A stretch of 52,822 bases of DNA from Gammaproteobacteria bacterium. GTDB taxonomy: Bacteria > Pseudomonadota > Gammaproteobacteria > Ga0077536. The translations under genes were made by a program, and so were the position numbers. Below are positions 32,904 to 41,935 of this stretch, one piece after another. Below the pieces are notes generated by a model. That model saw nothing but the letters and a program-made list of their open reading frames with translations. It ran no database searches and was not told where the DNA came from. Location: assembly GCA_019747795.1 (NCBI GenBank), contig JAIEQK010000071.1:1-52822 (forward strand), written 5' to 3'. The stretch's first letter is position 1, and the number at the start of each line of letters is the position of its first letter.

Positions 32904-34088
32904 ATGACCACCACCTCCCGGAATCTCCTGCTGCTCGCCTGTTGCCAGGCGCTCCTGCTCACCAATTCCGCCGGCCTCATCACCATGAACGGGCTGGTCG
33001 GCTATGCCTTGGCGCCGACTCGCGCGCTGGCGACGCTCGGCGTGACCACCTACGTGCTCGGCTCGGCGCTCACCACCATGCCGCTGTCGCGCTGGATGGC
33101 GCGGGTCGGGCGGCGGCGCGGCTTCATGACCGGCGCGTTGATCAATGTCCTCGGCTGCGGCCTCGCGGCGCTCGCGATGTACTTGCACAGCTTCGCCCTG
33201 TACTGCACCGCCACCGCGGTGATCGGCATCTACAACGCCATCGGCCTGCAGTACCGCTTCGCCGCCACCGAGGTCGCCGCGCCGGAACATCGCGCCAGCG
33301 CCACCTCGCTGGTGCTGGCGGGTGGCGTGGTGGGCGGCTTTCTCGGGCCGTGGATGACGCGCGCCGGTCAGCACCTGCTGCCGAGCGAGTTCCTGGGCTC
33401 CTTCGCGCTGCTGGCGCTCGTGGCCTTGGTCGCGCTGGCGCTGCAGTCGCAGGTGGAAGTGCCGCCGCCGCAGATCGGCGCGCACGCTCGCGACGGCCGG
33501 CGCCTCGGTCTCATCGCGCGTCAGCCGGCCTTCCTGGTCGCCGCGCTGTCAGGGGCGCTCGGCTATGGCCTCATGAATCTCTTGATGACCGCCACGCCGC
33601 TCGCCATGACCTTCTGCGCGCATCCCTACGGCGCGGCGGTGCTGGTCATTCAACTGCACGTGCTCGGCATGTACGCGCCGGCCTTCTTCACCGGCCGACT
33701 GATCGAACGCTTCGACGTGCTGACCGTCATCGGCGCCGGCATCGCGGTGATGGTGGCGGGTTCGGTGGTGGCGCTGGCCGGCATCACGGTCGGCCATTTC
33801 GTGCTGTCCATGGTACTGGTCGGGCTCGGCTGGAACTTCATGTACACCGGCGGCACGGTGCTGCTCGGCGAGGCCCACAGCGTCGAGGAGAAGGCCACGG
33901 CCCAGGGCGCGAACGACTTCCTGGTGTTCAGCACCATGGGCGTGTCCTCGCTCACCTCGGGTGCGCTGGTGTCGGGCGCCGGCTGGGAAGTGATGAACTG
34001 GGTCGCGATCGCGGTGCTGGTGGCAGGCGCGCTCGGCGTGCTGGCCTTCGCCCAGCACCGCGCGCGGACACGCCTGCAGCCGGCCTGA
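32904..34088 (+). CDS. MFS transporter
   Basis: A 394-residue membrane protein with about 12 predicted helices. It begins MTTTSRNLLLLACCQALLLTNSAG. The loop between helices 2 and 3 has the MFS-type basic motif WMARVGRRRGFMTGA, and the middle loop (about 195-210) is charged and cytoplasmic. Substrate is unknown; LYCTATAVIGIYNAIGLQYRF and GWNFMYTGG resemble sequences in small-solute efflux MFS members. It is followed 79 bp later by the Baeyer-Villiger-type monooxygenase on the same strand, so they may be linked. The longer upstream frame overlaps the tRNA side and is rejected; ATG 32904 has only a weak ribosome site. Confidence 0.88.
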   Translation: MTTTSRNLLLLACCQALLLTNSAGLITMNGLVGYALAPTRALATLGVTTYVLGSALTTMPLSRWMARVGRRRGFMTGALINVLGCGLAALAMYLHSFALYCTATAVIGIYNAIGLQYRFAATEVAAPEHRASATSLVLAGGVVGGFLGPWMTRAGQHLLPSEFLGSFALLALVALVALALQSQVEVPPPQIGAHARDGRRLGLIARQPAFLVAALSGALGYGLMNLLMTATPLAMTFCAHPYGAAVLVIQLHVLGMYAPAFFTGRLIERFDVLTVIGAGIAVMVAGSVVALAGITVGHFVLSMVLVGLGWNFMYTGGTVLLGEAHSVEEKATAQGANDFLVFSTMGVSSLTSGALVSGAGWEVMNWVAIAVLVAGALGVLAFAQHRARTRLQPA

Positions 34089-34167
34089 GCGCGTCAGGCC
34101 ACCCCTTGCGCGGCGGCGCGCGGCCTTGCCAAGCTCTAGCCCACACCGCACACGAGAGAAGATTGCG

Positions 34168-35673
34168 ATGACGAGAGCCGAACCGGTAGCTCCGCACGCC
34201 GCGCGCGCCCATCATCGCCTGATCATCATCGGCGCCGGGGCCGGCGGCATCTGCGCGGGCCTCAAACTTCGCGAGGCCGGCCTCGAGGACTTCCTGATCC
34301 TGGAAAAGGCGCCCGCGCCGGGCGGGACGTGGTGGTACAACCGCTACCCGGGCGCGGCCTGCGACGTGCCTTCGCATCTCTATTCCTTCAGCTTCGCGGT
34401 CAAGCGCGACTGGACCGGTCCCTACGCTGGCGCGCGGGAGATCCTCGACTACCTCGTGGACTGCGCGGAACGCGGCGGCGTGCTGCCGCACATCCGCTGC
34501 GACACCGCGGTCAGCGCCGCCCGCTGGGACGATGTACAAGCGCGCTGGGAGGTGGACACGGCCGCGGGCGGCTACAGCTGCGACGTGCTGGTCGCCGCGC
34601 AGGGCATGTTCAACGAGCCCGCCTGGCCCGAGCTGCCCGGCCTCGCTCGCTTCGCCGGCGCCTGCTTCCATACCGCGCGCTGGGATCACGACGTGCCGCT
34701 CGCCGGCCGACGCGTCGGCGTCGTCGGCAGTGCGGCGAGCGCAGTGCAGTGCGTGCCCGAAGTGGCCAGGCTCGCGGGCCGGCTCACCATGTTCCAGCGC
34801 ACGCCGAATTGGGTGCTGCCGAAGAACGACAGGCCCTATACCCGGGAGAAACTCGACTATTTCCGCCACGCGCCCGACGCCGTCGAGCAGAACCGCGCGC
34901 GGCTCTACCCGGAGTTCGCCGGCTTCGCCCTGTTCGAAGACCCGGTGCGCAACCAAGACACCATCGCCGCCGCGCACGCCAACCTGGCGGTGGTCGAAGA
35001 TCCGGGGACCCGCGCGAAGCTCACACCCGACTATGCCTTTGGCTGCAAGCGCGTGCTGCTGTCGAGCGATTTCTATCCCGCCTTCAACCGGCCCAACGTG
35101 TCGCTGGTGACGGAGGCGGTGCGCGAGGTGACGCAGGACGGCGTGATCACCGCCGATGGCGCCGAGCACGCACTCGACGTCCTGGTGCTCGCCACCGGCT
35201 TCCACGTCTCCCGCTATCTCTCGTCCATCGAGGTCACGGGCCGCGGTGGCCTGCGCCTCGCCGACGCGTGGCGGGACGGCGCGCAGGCCTATCTCGGCAT
35301 CACCACCGCCGGCTTCCCGAATCTCTTCCAGCTCTACGGCCCGAACACCAACAAGGGCTCGATCCTGTTCGTGATCGAATGCCAGGTCGCCTACCTGTTG
35401 CGCCAGCTCGCGCGCATGGCGCGGGACGACCTGGCCTGGCTGGACGTACGCCCCGAGGTCATGGCGCGCTACAACGCCGACATCCAGCGCGACTGCGACG
35501 CCATCCATGTGTGGTCCGCGCCCTGCAACAACTACTACCGGCATCCAGGCTCGGGCCGCATGGTCACCCAGTACCCGCGGCACCTGTCGGACTACCGCCG
35601 CGACACGGCGCGGGACGACGCCGACGCCTACCTGGTCGGCGCGCGCGCGGCGCCGGCGACGACCGCGCGCTGA
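34168..35673 (+). CDS. flavin monooxygenase, Baeyer-Villiger type
   Basis: A 501-residue FAD/NADPH monooxygenase. The FAD Rossmann motif is IIGAGAGGICAGLKL (about 20-34) and GGTWWYNRYPGAACDVPSHLYS is characteristic. The BVMO fingerprint FxGxxxHxxxWD is present at 162-173 (FAGACFHTARWD). The second dinucleotide motif follows (RRVGVVGSAASA), and LATGFH occurs in the FAD region. It would insert oxygen beside a ketone to give an ester or lactone; N- or S-oxidation is an alternative. A downstream minus-strand epoxide hydrolase converges 7 bp away. Start ATG 34168 follows GAGAGAAG. Confidence 0.94.
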   Translation: MTRAEPVAPHAARAHHRLIIIGAGAGGICAGLKLREAGLEDFLILEKAPAPGGTWWYNRYPGAACDVPSHLYSFSFAVKRDWTGPYAGAREILDYLVDCAERGGVLPHIRCDTAVSAARWDDVQARWEVDTAAGGYSCDVLVAAQGMFNEPAWPELPGLARFAGACFHTARWDHDVPLAGRRVGVVGSAASAVQCVPEVARLAGRLTMFQRTPNWVLPKNDRPYTREKLDYFRHAPDAVEQNRARLYPEFAGFALFEDPVRNQDTIAAAHANLAVVEDPGTRAKLTPDYAFGCKRVLLSSDFYPAFNRPNVSLVTEAVREVTQDGVITADGAEHALDVLVLATGFHVSRYLSSIEVTGRGGLRLADAWRDGAQAYLGITTAGFPNLFQLYGPNTNKGSILFVIECQVAYLLRQLARMARDDLAWLDVRPEVMARYNADIQRDCDAIHVWSAPCNNYYRHPGSGRMVTQYPRHLSDYRRDTARDDADAYLVGARAAPATTAR

Positions 35674-35680
35674 GCAGCGC

Positions 35681-36847
35681 TCAGCGCAGCGTGCGGAAGA
35701 ACGCGCGCACGTCCTCCACCAGCTTGTCGGGCTCCTCGGCGTGGGCGAAGTGCCCGCCGGCCTCCATCACGCGCCAGTGGCGCAGGTCGTAGTACTGCTC
35801 GGCCCAGCCGCGCGGCGGAATGAGCACGTCGTGCGGGAAGACCGCGATGCCGGTCGGCGCCTCCACCACAGGCGAGCGCGCGTGGCTCGCTTCCCACGGC
35901 CGATGCTTGGCCTCGTAGTAGTAGCGCACCGAGGTCACGAAGGACTCGGTCGCCCAGTAGATCATCAGCGTAGTGAGCAGGTCGTCCTTGTCGAAACGTC
36001 GCTCGACGTCGCCGCCGCAGTCGCTCCACGCGCGCCGCCGTTCCACTATCCACGCGGCGAGCGCGGCCGGTGAATCGTGCATGCCGTAGGCGAGCGTCTG
36101 CGGATCGTGGGTGTGCACCACCACGTGACTGGTGATGGTCGGCGCCGCCTCCATGGTGCGCGCGTAGTGCTGCTGTTCGTCGGCGGCGTAGTCCTCCGCG
36201 CCGAACCAGCCGCCGCGGCTGATGAAGTCCAGCGGCACCGAGAGATTCAGGTGCAGGCCGTGCAGATGCTCGGCGTACTTGTGGCCGAGCTGGCTCGTGA
36301 CCAGCGCGCCCCAGTCGCCGCCCTGGGCCGCGAACTTGTCGTAGCCGAGACCCTCGCGCATGAGCTTCACCCACAGGTCGGCGGTGGTGACGAAGTTCAC
36401 GCCTGTGGTGGTCAGCGGCGTGGAGAAGCCGAAACCCGGCAGCGAGGGCACGACCACGTCGAAGGCGTCGGCCGGGTCGCCACCGTAGCTCGCCGGATCG
36501 GCCAGCGGCCGAATCACCTTGCGCAGGTCCCAGAAGGTCCACGGCCAGCCGTGGGTCAGGATCAGCGGCATGGGCTTCGGGCCGCGGCCCTTCTCGTGGA
36601 TGAAGTGGATGGGGATGTCGTCGATCCGCGTACGGTAGTGGGCGAAGTCGTTCATGTCCGCTTCGTGACGGCGCCAGTCGTAGCCCGTGCGCCAGTAGTC
36701 GAGCAGCGCGTGCAAGTAGTCACCGTTCGCGCCGTAGCGCCAGTCGGCGTTGCCGTCGTCCCGCGCCCAGCGGGTGCGCGCGAGGCGCGCCTTCAGATCC
36801 TCGAGCGTGCTGTCCGGCACCTCGATGCGAAACGGTTCCACGCGCAT
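35681..36847 (-). CDS. microsomal-type epoxide hydrolase
   Basis: A 388-residue alpha/beta hydrolase with the N-terminal EHN domain (PFRIEVPDSTLEDLKARLARTRW) typical of microsomal and juvenile-hormone epoxide hydrolases. The oxyanion motif HGWPW lies near 99-103, nucleophile D178 is in GGDWG, and the C-terminal catalytic His is in AGGHFAHAEEPD. It would hydrolyse bulky epoxides to diols in the cytoplasm; it lacks the membrane anchor of the mammalian form. ATG 36847 has GGGGAGG at proper spacing; ATG 36853 is too close to that site. It diverges from the OYE gene. Confidence 0.93.
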   Translation of the reverse strand: MRVEPFRIEVPDSTLEDLKARLARTRWARDDGNADWRYGANGDYLHALLDYWRTGYDWRRHEADMNDFAHYRTRIDDIPIHFIHEKGRGPKPMPLILTHGWPWTFWDLRKVIRPLADPASYGGDPADAFDVVVPSLPGFGFSTPLTTTGVNFVTTADLWVKLMREGLGYDKFAAQGGDWGALVTSQLGHKYAEHLHGLHLNLSVPLDFISRGGWFGAEDYAADEQQHYARTMEAAPTITSHVVVHTHDPQTLAYGMHDSPAALAAWIVERRRAWSDCGGDVERRFDKDDLLTTLMIYWATESFVTSVRYYYEAKHRPWEASHARSPVVEAPTGIAVFPHDVLIPPRGWAEQYYDLRHWRVMEAGGHFAHAEEPDKLVEDVRAFFRTLR

Positions 36848-37038
36848 TCCCATCCCTCCCCAGTGTGGAACGCCAGCCTATTCCCGCCCTCGGCGGCCGG
36901 GCAAGGCGCTCGCCCGCCCTACCCGTTCGAGTGGATCCCGCGCGACGGGTAGTGAAATGCCGCGACGCTGATTACACTGCCGGCGCGCCCGCGGGCGTCC
37001 CCACTTTTGCCACCCGAACAACACGGAACTCTCTCCCC

Positions 37039-38112
37039 ATGTCGATCATGTTCGAACCGATGAGCTTTGCCCGCGGCCCCGCGATGAAGAATCGCTACAT
37101 GCTTGCGCCCCTCACCAACCTGCAGAGCCATGCCGATGGCAGCATTTCCGGTGACGAATACAACTGGCTGCGCATGCGCGCGGTCGGCGGCTTTGGTCTC
37201 ACCATGACCTGCGCGGCGCACGTCATGACCAGCGGCCAGGGCTTTCCCGGCCAGCTCGGCATCTTCAGCGACGGCCACCTGCCGGGGCTGACCCGCCTGG
37301 CCGACGCCATCCGCGAGGCCGGCAGCCTGTCTTCGGTGCAGCTCTACCACGGCGGCATGCGCGCGCCGGCCAAGGTCACCGGCCATCAGCCCTGGTGCCC
37401 GTCGGCCAACGAGGAGTTCGGCGCGCGTCCGATGACCGTGTCCGAGATCGAGCAGGCCATCGAGGCCTACGTGAAGGGCGCCGAGCGCGCCGAGCGCGCC
37501 GGCTTCGACGGCGTGGAACTGCATGGCGCCCACGGCTACCTGCTGTGCCAGTTCCTGAGCAGCGAAACCAACAAGCGCGAGGACGGCTACGGCGGCTCGC
37601 TCGAGAACCGCAGCCGGCCGTTGTTCGAGGCCATCAAGGGCATCCGCCAGCGCTGCCGCGCCGACTTCCAGCTCGGCGTGCGGCTCTCGCCCGAGCGTTT
37701 CGGCATGAACGTGGGCGACGCGGTGGCGGTCGCGCAACGGCTGTTCGACGAAGGCCAGATCGATTACCTCGACATGTCCGTGTGGGACGTCTACAAGGAA
37801 CCGGAAGACCCGGCCTACAAGGGTCGCTCGCTGATGAGCTGCTTCAGTGACCTCAAGCGCGGCAAGACCCGCCTCGGCATGGCCGGCAAAATCCGCACGC
37901 CGGCGGATGTCGACCACGTGCTGAAATCGAACGTCGACTTCGTGCTGCTCGGTCGCGCTGCCATCCTGCACTACGACTTCCCGCAGCAGGCCGCGCAGGC
38001 CGACTTCACGCCGGTGTCGCTGCCGGTGACGCGCGACTACCTGCGCGCGCAGCACCTCGGTCCGGCTTTCGTCGAGTACATGGCAGGCTGGGAGGGCTTC
38101 GTGTCGGCCTGA
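37039..38112 (+). CDS. NADH:flavin oxidoreductase, Old Yellow Enzyme family
   Basis: A 357-residue FMN TIM-barrel ene-reductase. It starts FEPMSFARGPAMKNRYMLAPLTN, with flavin-binding residues near the N-terminus. FDGVELHGAHGYLLCQFLS is the central substrate/FMN motif, followed by NKREDGYGGSLENRSR, LGVRLSPERFG and the phosphate-binding segment DFVLLGRAAILHYDFP. It reduces activated C=C bonds; 2,4-dienoyl-CoA-type members have an extra Fe-S domain that is missing here. ATG 37039 is chosen over a longer upstream frame. It is divergent from the epoxide hydrolase. Confidence 0.93.
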   Translation: MSIMFEPMSFARGPAMKNRYMLAPLTNLQSHADGSISGDEYNWLRMRAVGGFGLTMTCAAHVMTSGQGFPGQLGIFSDGHLPGLTRLADAIREAGSLSSVQLYHGGMRAPAKVTGHQPWCPSANEEFGARPMTVSEIEQAIEAYVKGAERAERAGFDGVELHGAHGYLLCQFLSSETNKREDGYGGSLENRSRPLFEAIKGIRQRCRADFQLGVRLSPERFGMNVGDAVAVAQRLFDEGQIDYLDMSVWDVYKEPEDPAYKGRSLMSCFSDLKRGKTRLGMAGKIRTPADVDHVLKSNVDFVLLGRAAILHYDFPQQAAQADFTPVSLPVTRDYLRAQHLGPAFVEYMAGWEGFVSA

Positions 38113-38202
38113 GCCGTCACGCAACGGTCACGGCGACGCCACTGGCGGGGCGCGCCGTGACATCTACACTTGTAGCGTCTTCCCGTTGCGCCGCCCGTTC
38201 GC

Positions 38203-38616
38203 ATGTCCGACCTGCCTCCCTCGCCCACCGGCCACATCAGCTACCACGTCGACGCCGCCGGTGGACTGATCCTCGAAACCTGGTCCGGCGAGATAACGCA
38301 CGAGGTCTTGCTCGGCCACTGGCGTCGTTTCCTGGCCGACCCCGCCGTGCTCGCCGTCAAGCGCACGCTGGTGGACCTGCGCGACTGCGAAGTGCGCTTC
38401 AGCGGCGAGGAATGGCTGCGGCTGATCGAGGGTTGCGTGTTGAACCGCCCAGGCCTCGGCGGCTGGAAGGCGGCGATCGTGGTCGACAAGCCTCACCTGC
38501 ACGGCATCGCGCGGCAGTTTCTGGGCCACGCGGCGCGCATCACCCACGGCGAACTGTTCGAACAGCGCGACCAGGCAGTCGCCTGGCTCACGCGCCAGGT
38601 GGCGAGCGACGACTGA
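38203..38616 (+). CDS. SpoIIAA/STAS-like small protein
   Basis: A 137-residue soluble protein, MSDLPPSPTGHISYHVDAAGGLILETWSGEIT, with alternating strands and helices (VKRTLVDLRDCEVRF, WKAAIVVDKPHLHGIARQF). It matches the general layout of SpoIIAA-like/STAS proteins (strand-helix sandwich with a DLRD turn). Such proteins bind lipids or act as anti-anti-sigma partners; no partner is visible here. It lies 57 bp before a small membrane-protein gene on the same strand. Confidence 0.65.
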   Translation: MSDLPPSPTGHISYHVDAAGGLILETWSGEITHEVLLGHWRRFLADPAVLAVKRTLVDLRDCEVRFSGEEWLRLIEGCVLNRPGLGGWKAAIVVDKPHLHGIARQFLGHAARITHGELFEQRDQAVAWLTRQVASDD

Positions 38617-38673
38617 ACGCGGCCGACGCTTTCGCCGACAGACGCGCCCCGCGCGACGCGCTGTGCTGTCGCC

Positions 38674-38934
38674 ATGCCCGCGCTGCTCGATCTGCTGCAA
38701 TGGCCGGCCATGGCCGTCACCCTGTTCGCCACCTGGCTGGTGGGCTCCGACCAGGAGCGCCGTCGCCTGCTCGGCTTCTGGTGCTTCATCGCCAGCAACG
38801 CGCTGTGGGTGCTTTGGGGCTGGCACGACCACGCCTGGGCGCTGATCGCGCTGCAGTTCGGCCTGCTCGCGCTGAACCTGCGCGGCGCTCGCAAGACCGA
38901 GGAAGCGAGCGAGCGCGAGGCCGAGGACCCGTGA
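38674..38934 (+). CDS. small three-helix membrane protein
   Basis: An 86-residue protein, MPALLDLLQWPAMAVTLFATWLVG, with three hydrophobic segments (about 8-24, 34-49 and 52-67) and a charged C-terminal tail (ARKTEEASEREAEDP). It resembles small conserved inner-membrane proteins with an FWCFIASNALWVLWGW core; no function is known to me. It follows the STAS-like gene by 57 bp on the same strand, and an amidase gene starts 112 bp later. Confidence 0.65.
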   Translation: MPALLDLLQWPAMAVTLFATWLVGSDQERRRLLGFWCFIASNALWVLWGWHDHAWALIALQFGLLALNLRGARKTEEASEREAEDP

Positions 38935-39046
38935 GCGCGCGACCCGCGCGAATCGCTCACCGCTTGCGTCGCGGCGGCGCGGGCGCGACAGTGCCGGCGG
39001 GCGCACTGCCCGCCACGCCACCGCCAGGGACAACCAAGGACGCACC

Positions 39047-40456
39047 ATGCAGCTCGCCGACGACACCGTCACGCACATCGCCGCCACGCTCGCCGCCGGC
39101 GGCGCGCGCAGCGCCGACCTGGTCGAGATCTACATAGCCCGCACCGCCCAGGCAGCGGCGCTCAACTGCTACGTGGGCTTCGACGCCGATGCGCTGCGCG
39201 CCCAGGCCCGCGCGGCCGACCAGCGCCTGGCGGCCGGCGAACGCCTGCCGCTGCTCGGCGTGCCGCTCGCGGTGAAGGAGAACGTCGCCTGCGCCGGCCT
39301 GCCCTGCGGCGCGGGCACCGCCGCGCTCGCGGGCCGAGTGGCGACCGCCGATGCACCGATCATCGCGCGCCTGCGCGCGGCGGGCGCGCTCATCACCGGC
39401 ACGCTCGGCATGCACGAACTGGCCTTCGGCATCACCTCCAACAACGCCGTCACCGGTGCGGTGCGCAATCCCTGGGACCCCTCACGCATCCCCGGCGGCA
39501 GCAGCGGCGGCTCGGGCGCGGTGGTCGCTGCGCGGCTGGTGCCGGCCGCGATCGGCACCGACACCGGCGGCTCGGTGCGCATACCGGCTGCGCTGTGCGG
39601 CGTGGCCGGGTTTCGCCCGAGCGTAGGGCGCCTGGACAGCGCCGGCATCGCCCCCATCGCGCTGACCCGCGACACCGCCGGGCCGCTGGCCCATGACGTC
39701 GCCGACCTCGCGCTGCTGGACGCCGTGATGAGCGGTGACGATGCGCCACTCCCCGAACTGGAGGTGTCGGAGCTGCGCCTGGGCGTACCGGTGGAGCACT
39801 TCTGGGAAGACCTCGCGCCCGGCGTGCGCGCCTGCGCCGACGCGGCGCTCGCGCGGCTCGCCGATGCGGGTGTGGAACTGGTGCCGGTCGCGCTGCCGGG
39901 CCTCGCCGCGCTGAGCGAGAAGTTGAGTTTCGTCATCGCGACCTACGAGTTCGCGCGCGACTTCGCCGCGTGGCTCGCGCGCCATCACACCGATCTCACC
40001 CTTCCTGCCGTGGTCGAGCGCATCGCGAGTCCCGACGTGCGCGCGGCGCTGGTGCCGCTGCTGAGTGGCGGCCTGCCGAGCGCCGAGACCTATGCGCAGG
40101 CGCTTCGCGATCGCACCGCGCTGCAGGCGCAGTACGCCGCGGCCTTCGCGAACTACGAGGTGGACGCGCTGCTGTTCCCCACCACCCCGGCGACCGCGGC
40201 GCGCATCGGCGAGGATCGCGTGTTTCTGCACAACGGCCGCGAGATACCGACCTTTCCCTGCTTCATCCGCAACACCGATCCGGGCAGCAACGCCGGCCTC
40301 CCCGGCCTGTCACTGCCCATCGGTCGCGGCGAGGATGGCCTGCCGGTGGGGCTCGCGCTCGACGGCCCGGCGGGCGGCGACCGCCGGCTGCTCGCTGTCG
40401 GGTGTGCGATCGAGCAGGCGCTGCCGCCCATGCCGTTCGCGCCGCTCGGCGGCTGA
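39047..40456 (+). CDS. amidase signature family hydrolase
   Basis: A 469-residue amidase. The Ser-Ser-Lys triad elements are visible: K77 in VPLAVKENV, cis-Ser in IPGGSSGGSGA (148-158), and nucleophile S176 in TDTGGSVRIPA. GMHELAFGITSNN (121-133) resembles indoleacetamide/mandelamide hydrolase members. It hydrolyses a carboxamide to acid and ammonia; the natural amide is unknown. No signal peptide. It is 13 kb away from the aldoxime dehydratase, so a nitrile-amide-acid chain is only a possibility. ATG 39047 is the plausible start. Confidence 0.92.
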   Translation: MQLADDTVTHIAATLAAGGARSADLVEIYIARTAQAAALNCYVGFDADALRAQARAADQRLAAGERLPLLGVPLAVKENVACAGLPCGAGTAALAGRVATADAPIIARLRAAGALITGTLGMHELAFGITSNNAVTGAVRNPWDPSRIPGGSSGGSGAVVAARLVPAAIGTDTGGSVRIPAALCGVAGFRPSVGRLDSAGIAPIALTRDTAGPLAHDVADLALLDAVMSGDDAPLPELEVSELRLGVPVEHFWEDLAPGVRACADAALARLADAGVELVPVALPGLAALSEKLSFVIATYEFARDFAAWLARHHTDLTLPAVVERIASPDVRAALVPLLSGGLPSAETYAQALRDRTALQAQYAAAFANYEVDALLFPTTPATAARIGEDRVFLHNGREIPTFPCFIRNTDPGSNAGLPGLSLPIGRGEDGLPVGLALDGPAGGDRRLLAVGCAIEQALPPMPFAPLGG

Positions 40457-40539
40457 TTGCCCTGTGTGATACGTCACTTGAGGTGCCGCGCCGGTGGTGT
40501 GATAGTCACGCAGATCGCCACGCATGCAAGGAGGCTTCG

Positions 40540-41766
40540 ATGGACGCTCAGACAACGGTCGATACCCACGCGCTGGTCTATGCCAAGGAACGCAGCCTGT
40601 TCGCCCTGTCGGTGCTGATCGGCAGCATCGCATGGATCGCGCTGGTGGTCGGCACCCTGGGTATCGCGCTGGTCTACGCGCTGTTCGGGCTGCTGGCGTT
40701 TCTGCTTGCGCATTCGGCGCTCATCTCCCACCTGCGCGGCAGTGGCGTGCGCATCACCGCCGAACAGTTTCCGGACCTGCACGCGCGACTGCTGCACTGC
40801 TGCCGCACGCTCGGCATCGATACGCCGCCGGAAGCCTATCTCCTGCAGGCGGGCGGCTCGTTCAATGCCTTCGCGACGCGTTTCCTGGGGCGCAATTTCG
40901 TGGTGCTGTTCTCCGACGTGGTGGACGCCCTCGAGGATGACCCTGACGCGATCAACTTCTATTTCGGCCACGAACTCGGGCACCTGCACCGCAAGCATCT
41001 GCAATGGGCGCCCTTGCTGTGGCCGGCCGGCATGCTGCCGCTGTTGGGCGCGGCCTACTCCCGCTCGCGGGAGTACACCTGCGATGGTTATGGCGCCGCC
41101 TGCTGCGGCAGCCCGCAGTCCGTCGCCCATGGCATCGCCGCGCTCGCCGCCGGACACCGTCGCTGGCGCGTGTTGAATGTCGATGCCTTCCAGCGCCAGG
41201 CGCTGGACAGCGGTGGGTTCTGGATGTCGTTCAATGAGCTGATTGCCGACTACCCTTGGCTCAGCAAGCGCATGGCGCGCCGCCTGACGCATGACTATCG
41301 CCCGCCGTCGCGCCACGGCCTCGCCTGGATGCTGGCCGCCGTGGTGCCACGTCTGGGTGGCGGCGGCGCGGGCGGGATGCTGGTCACGCTCTTCGCCGTC
41401 GGCATCCTGGCCGCGGTGGCGGTGCCCGCCTACCAGGATTACACGGTGCGCGCCAGGGTAACCGAAGGCCTGCGCCAGGCCGACAGCGTGAAGACGGCGG
41501 TGGCGCAGCATTACGCCGAGCACCAGTCGGCCTGCGCCAGCAACGACGAGTGCGCGCTGCCCGCGCCCGAAACGCTGGGCAACGACGTGGTCGAGAGCAT
41601 CGCTGTCGGCGATGACGCGAGCGTCACCGTGACCTATGGACTCCCGGCCATCGCCTCGCGCACCGTGGTGTTCGAGCCGAGTCTGGACGCCTCTGGCACG
41701 CTGACCTGGCGCTGCACCGGCGGCACCCTCGAAGCCAAGTATCGTCCAAGCGCCTGTCGCGAATAG
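40540..41766 (+). CDS. M48 metallopeptidase fused to a type IV pilin-like domain
   Basis: A 408-residue two-part membrane protein. Residues 20-60 form hydrophobic segments. The M48 domain (about 70-260) has zinc motif HELGH at 144-148 and a third ligand candidate E178 in SREYTCD. A hydrophobic segment from about 280 begins a pilin-like domain (to 408): AVGILAAVAVPAYQDYTVRA, VTEGLRQADSVKTAVAQHYA, SVTVTYG and TWRCTGGTLEAKYRPSAC, with the two C-terminal cysteines (391, 406) typical of pilin D-loops. The prepilin peptidase site (G/FTLIE) is absent, so it would not be processed like a pilin. GGAGG precedes ATG 40540. Whether it cleaves pilins or merely presents a surface domain is unknown. Confidence 0.9.
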   Translation: MDAQTTVDTHALVYAKERSLFALSVLIGSIAWIALVVGTLGIALVYALFGLLAFLLAHSALISHLRGSGVRITAEQFPDLHARLLHCCRTLGIDTPPEAYLLQAGGSFNAFATRFLGRNFVVLFSDVVDALEDDPDAINFYFGHELGHLHRKHLQWAPLLWPAGMLPLLGAAYSRSREYTCDGYGAACCGSPQSVAHGIAALAAGHRRWRVLNVDAFQRQALDSGGFWMSFNELIADYPWLSKRMARRLTHDYRPPSRHGLAWMLAAVVPRLGGGGAGGMLVTLFAVGILAAVAVPAYQDYTVRARVTEGLRQADSVKTAVAQHYAEHQSACASNDECALPAPETLGNDVVESIAVGDDASVTVTYGLPAIASRTVVFEPSLDASGTLTWRCTGGTLEAKYRPSACRE

Positions 41767-41809
41767 CGCCACGCCTCAACCGAAGCGCTGCGCGCGCCGC
41801 GGGAGTGCG

Positions 41810-41935
41810 CGCGCGCAGCGACTCGCGCAGCACGGCACGCCAGTCGTCGAACTCGTAACGTGAGATCAGATCGATGATCAGCAGGGCCTAGCGGGCCGGG
41901 CCGGCCTTGCGCGGGCGCGCGGCGGCACGCGTCAT
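41810..41935 (-). pseudogene. truncated isochorismatase-like cysteine hydrolase
   Basis: A minus-strand ATG (41935) with GGAG upstream encodes MTRAAARPRKAGPAR, then an in-frame TAG (41890-41888). The same frame continues as ALLIIDLISRYEFDDWRAVL and RESLRA. This matches the N-terminal strand (ALLIID, with the catalytic Asp) of isochorismatase/cysteine hydrolases, whose usual length is about 180-200 residues. After about 41810 the frame turns Arg-rich and the rest of the domain is missing. A premature stop plus a deleted 3' end indicate a decayed gene. The 222 bp to its right hold no clear gene. Confidence 0.55.
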
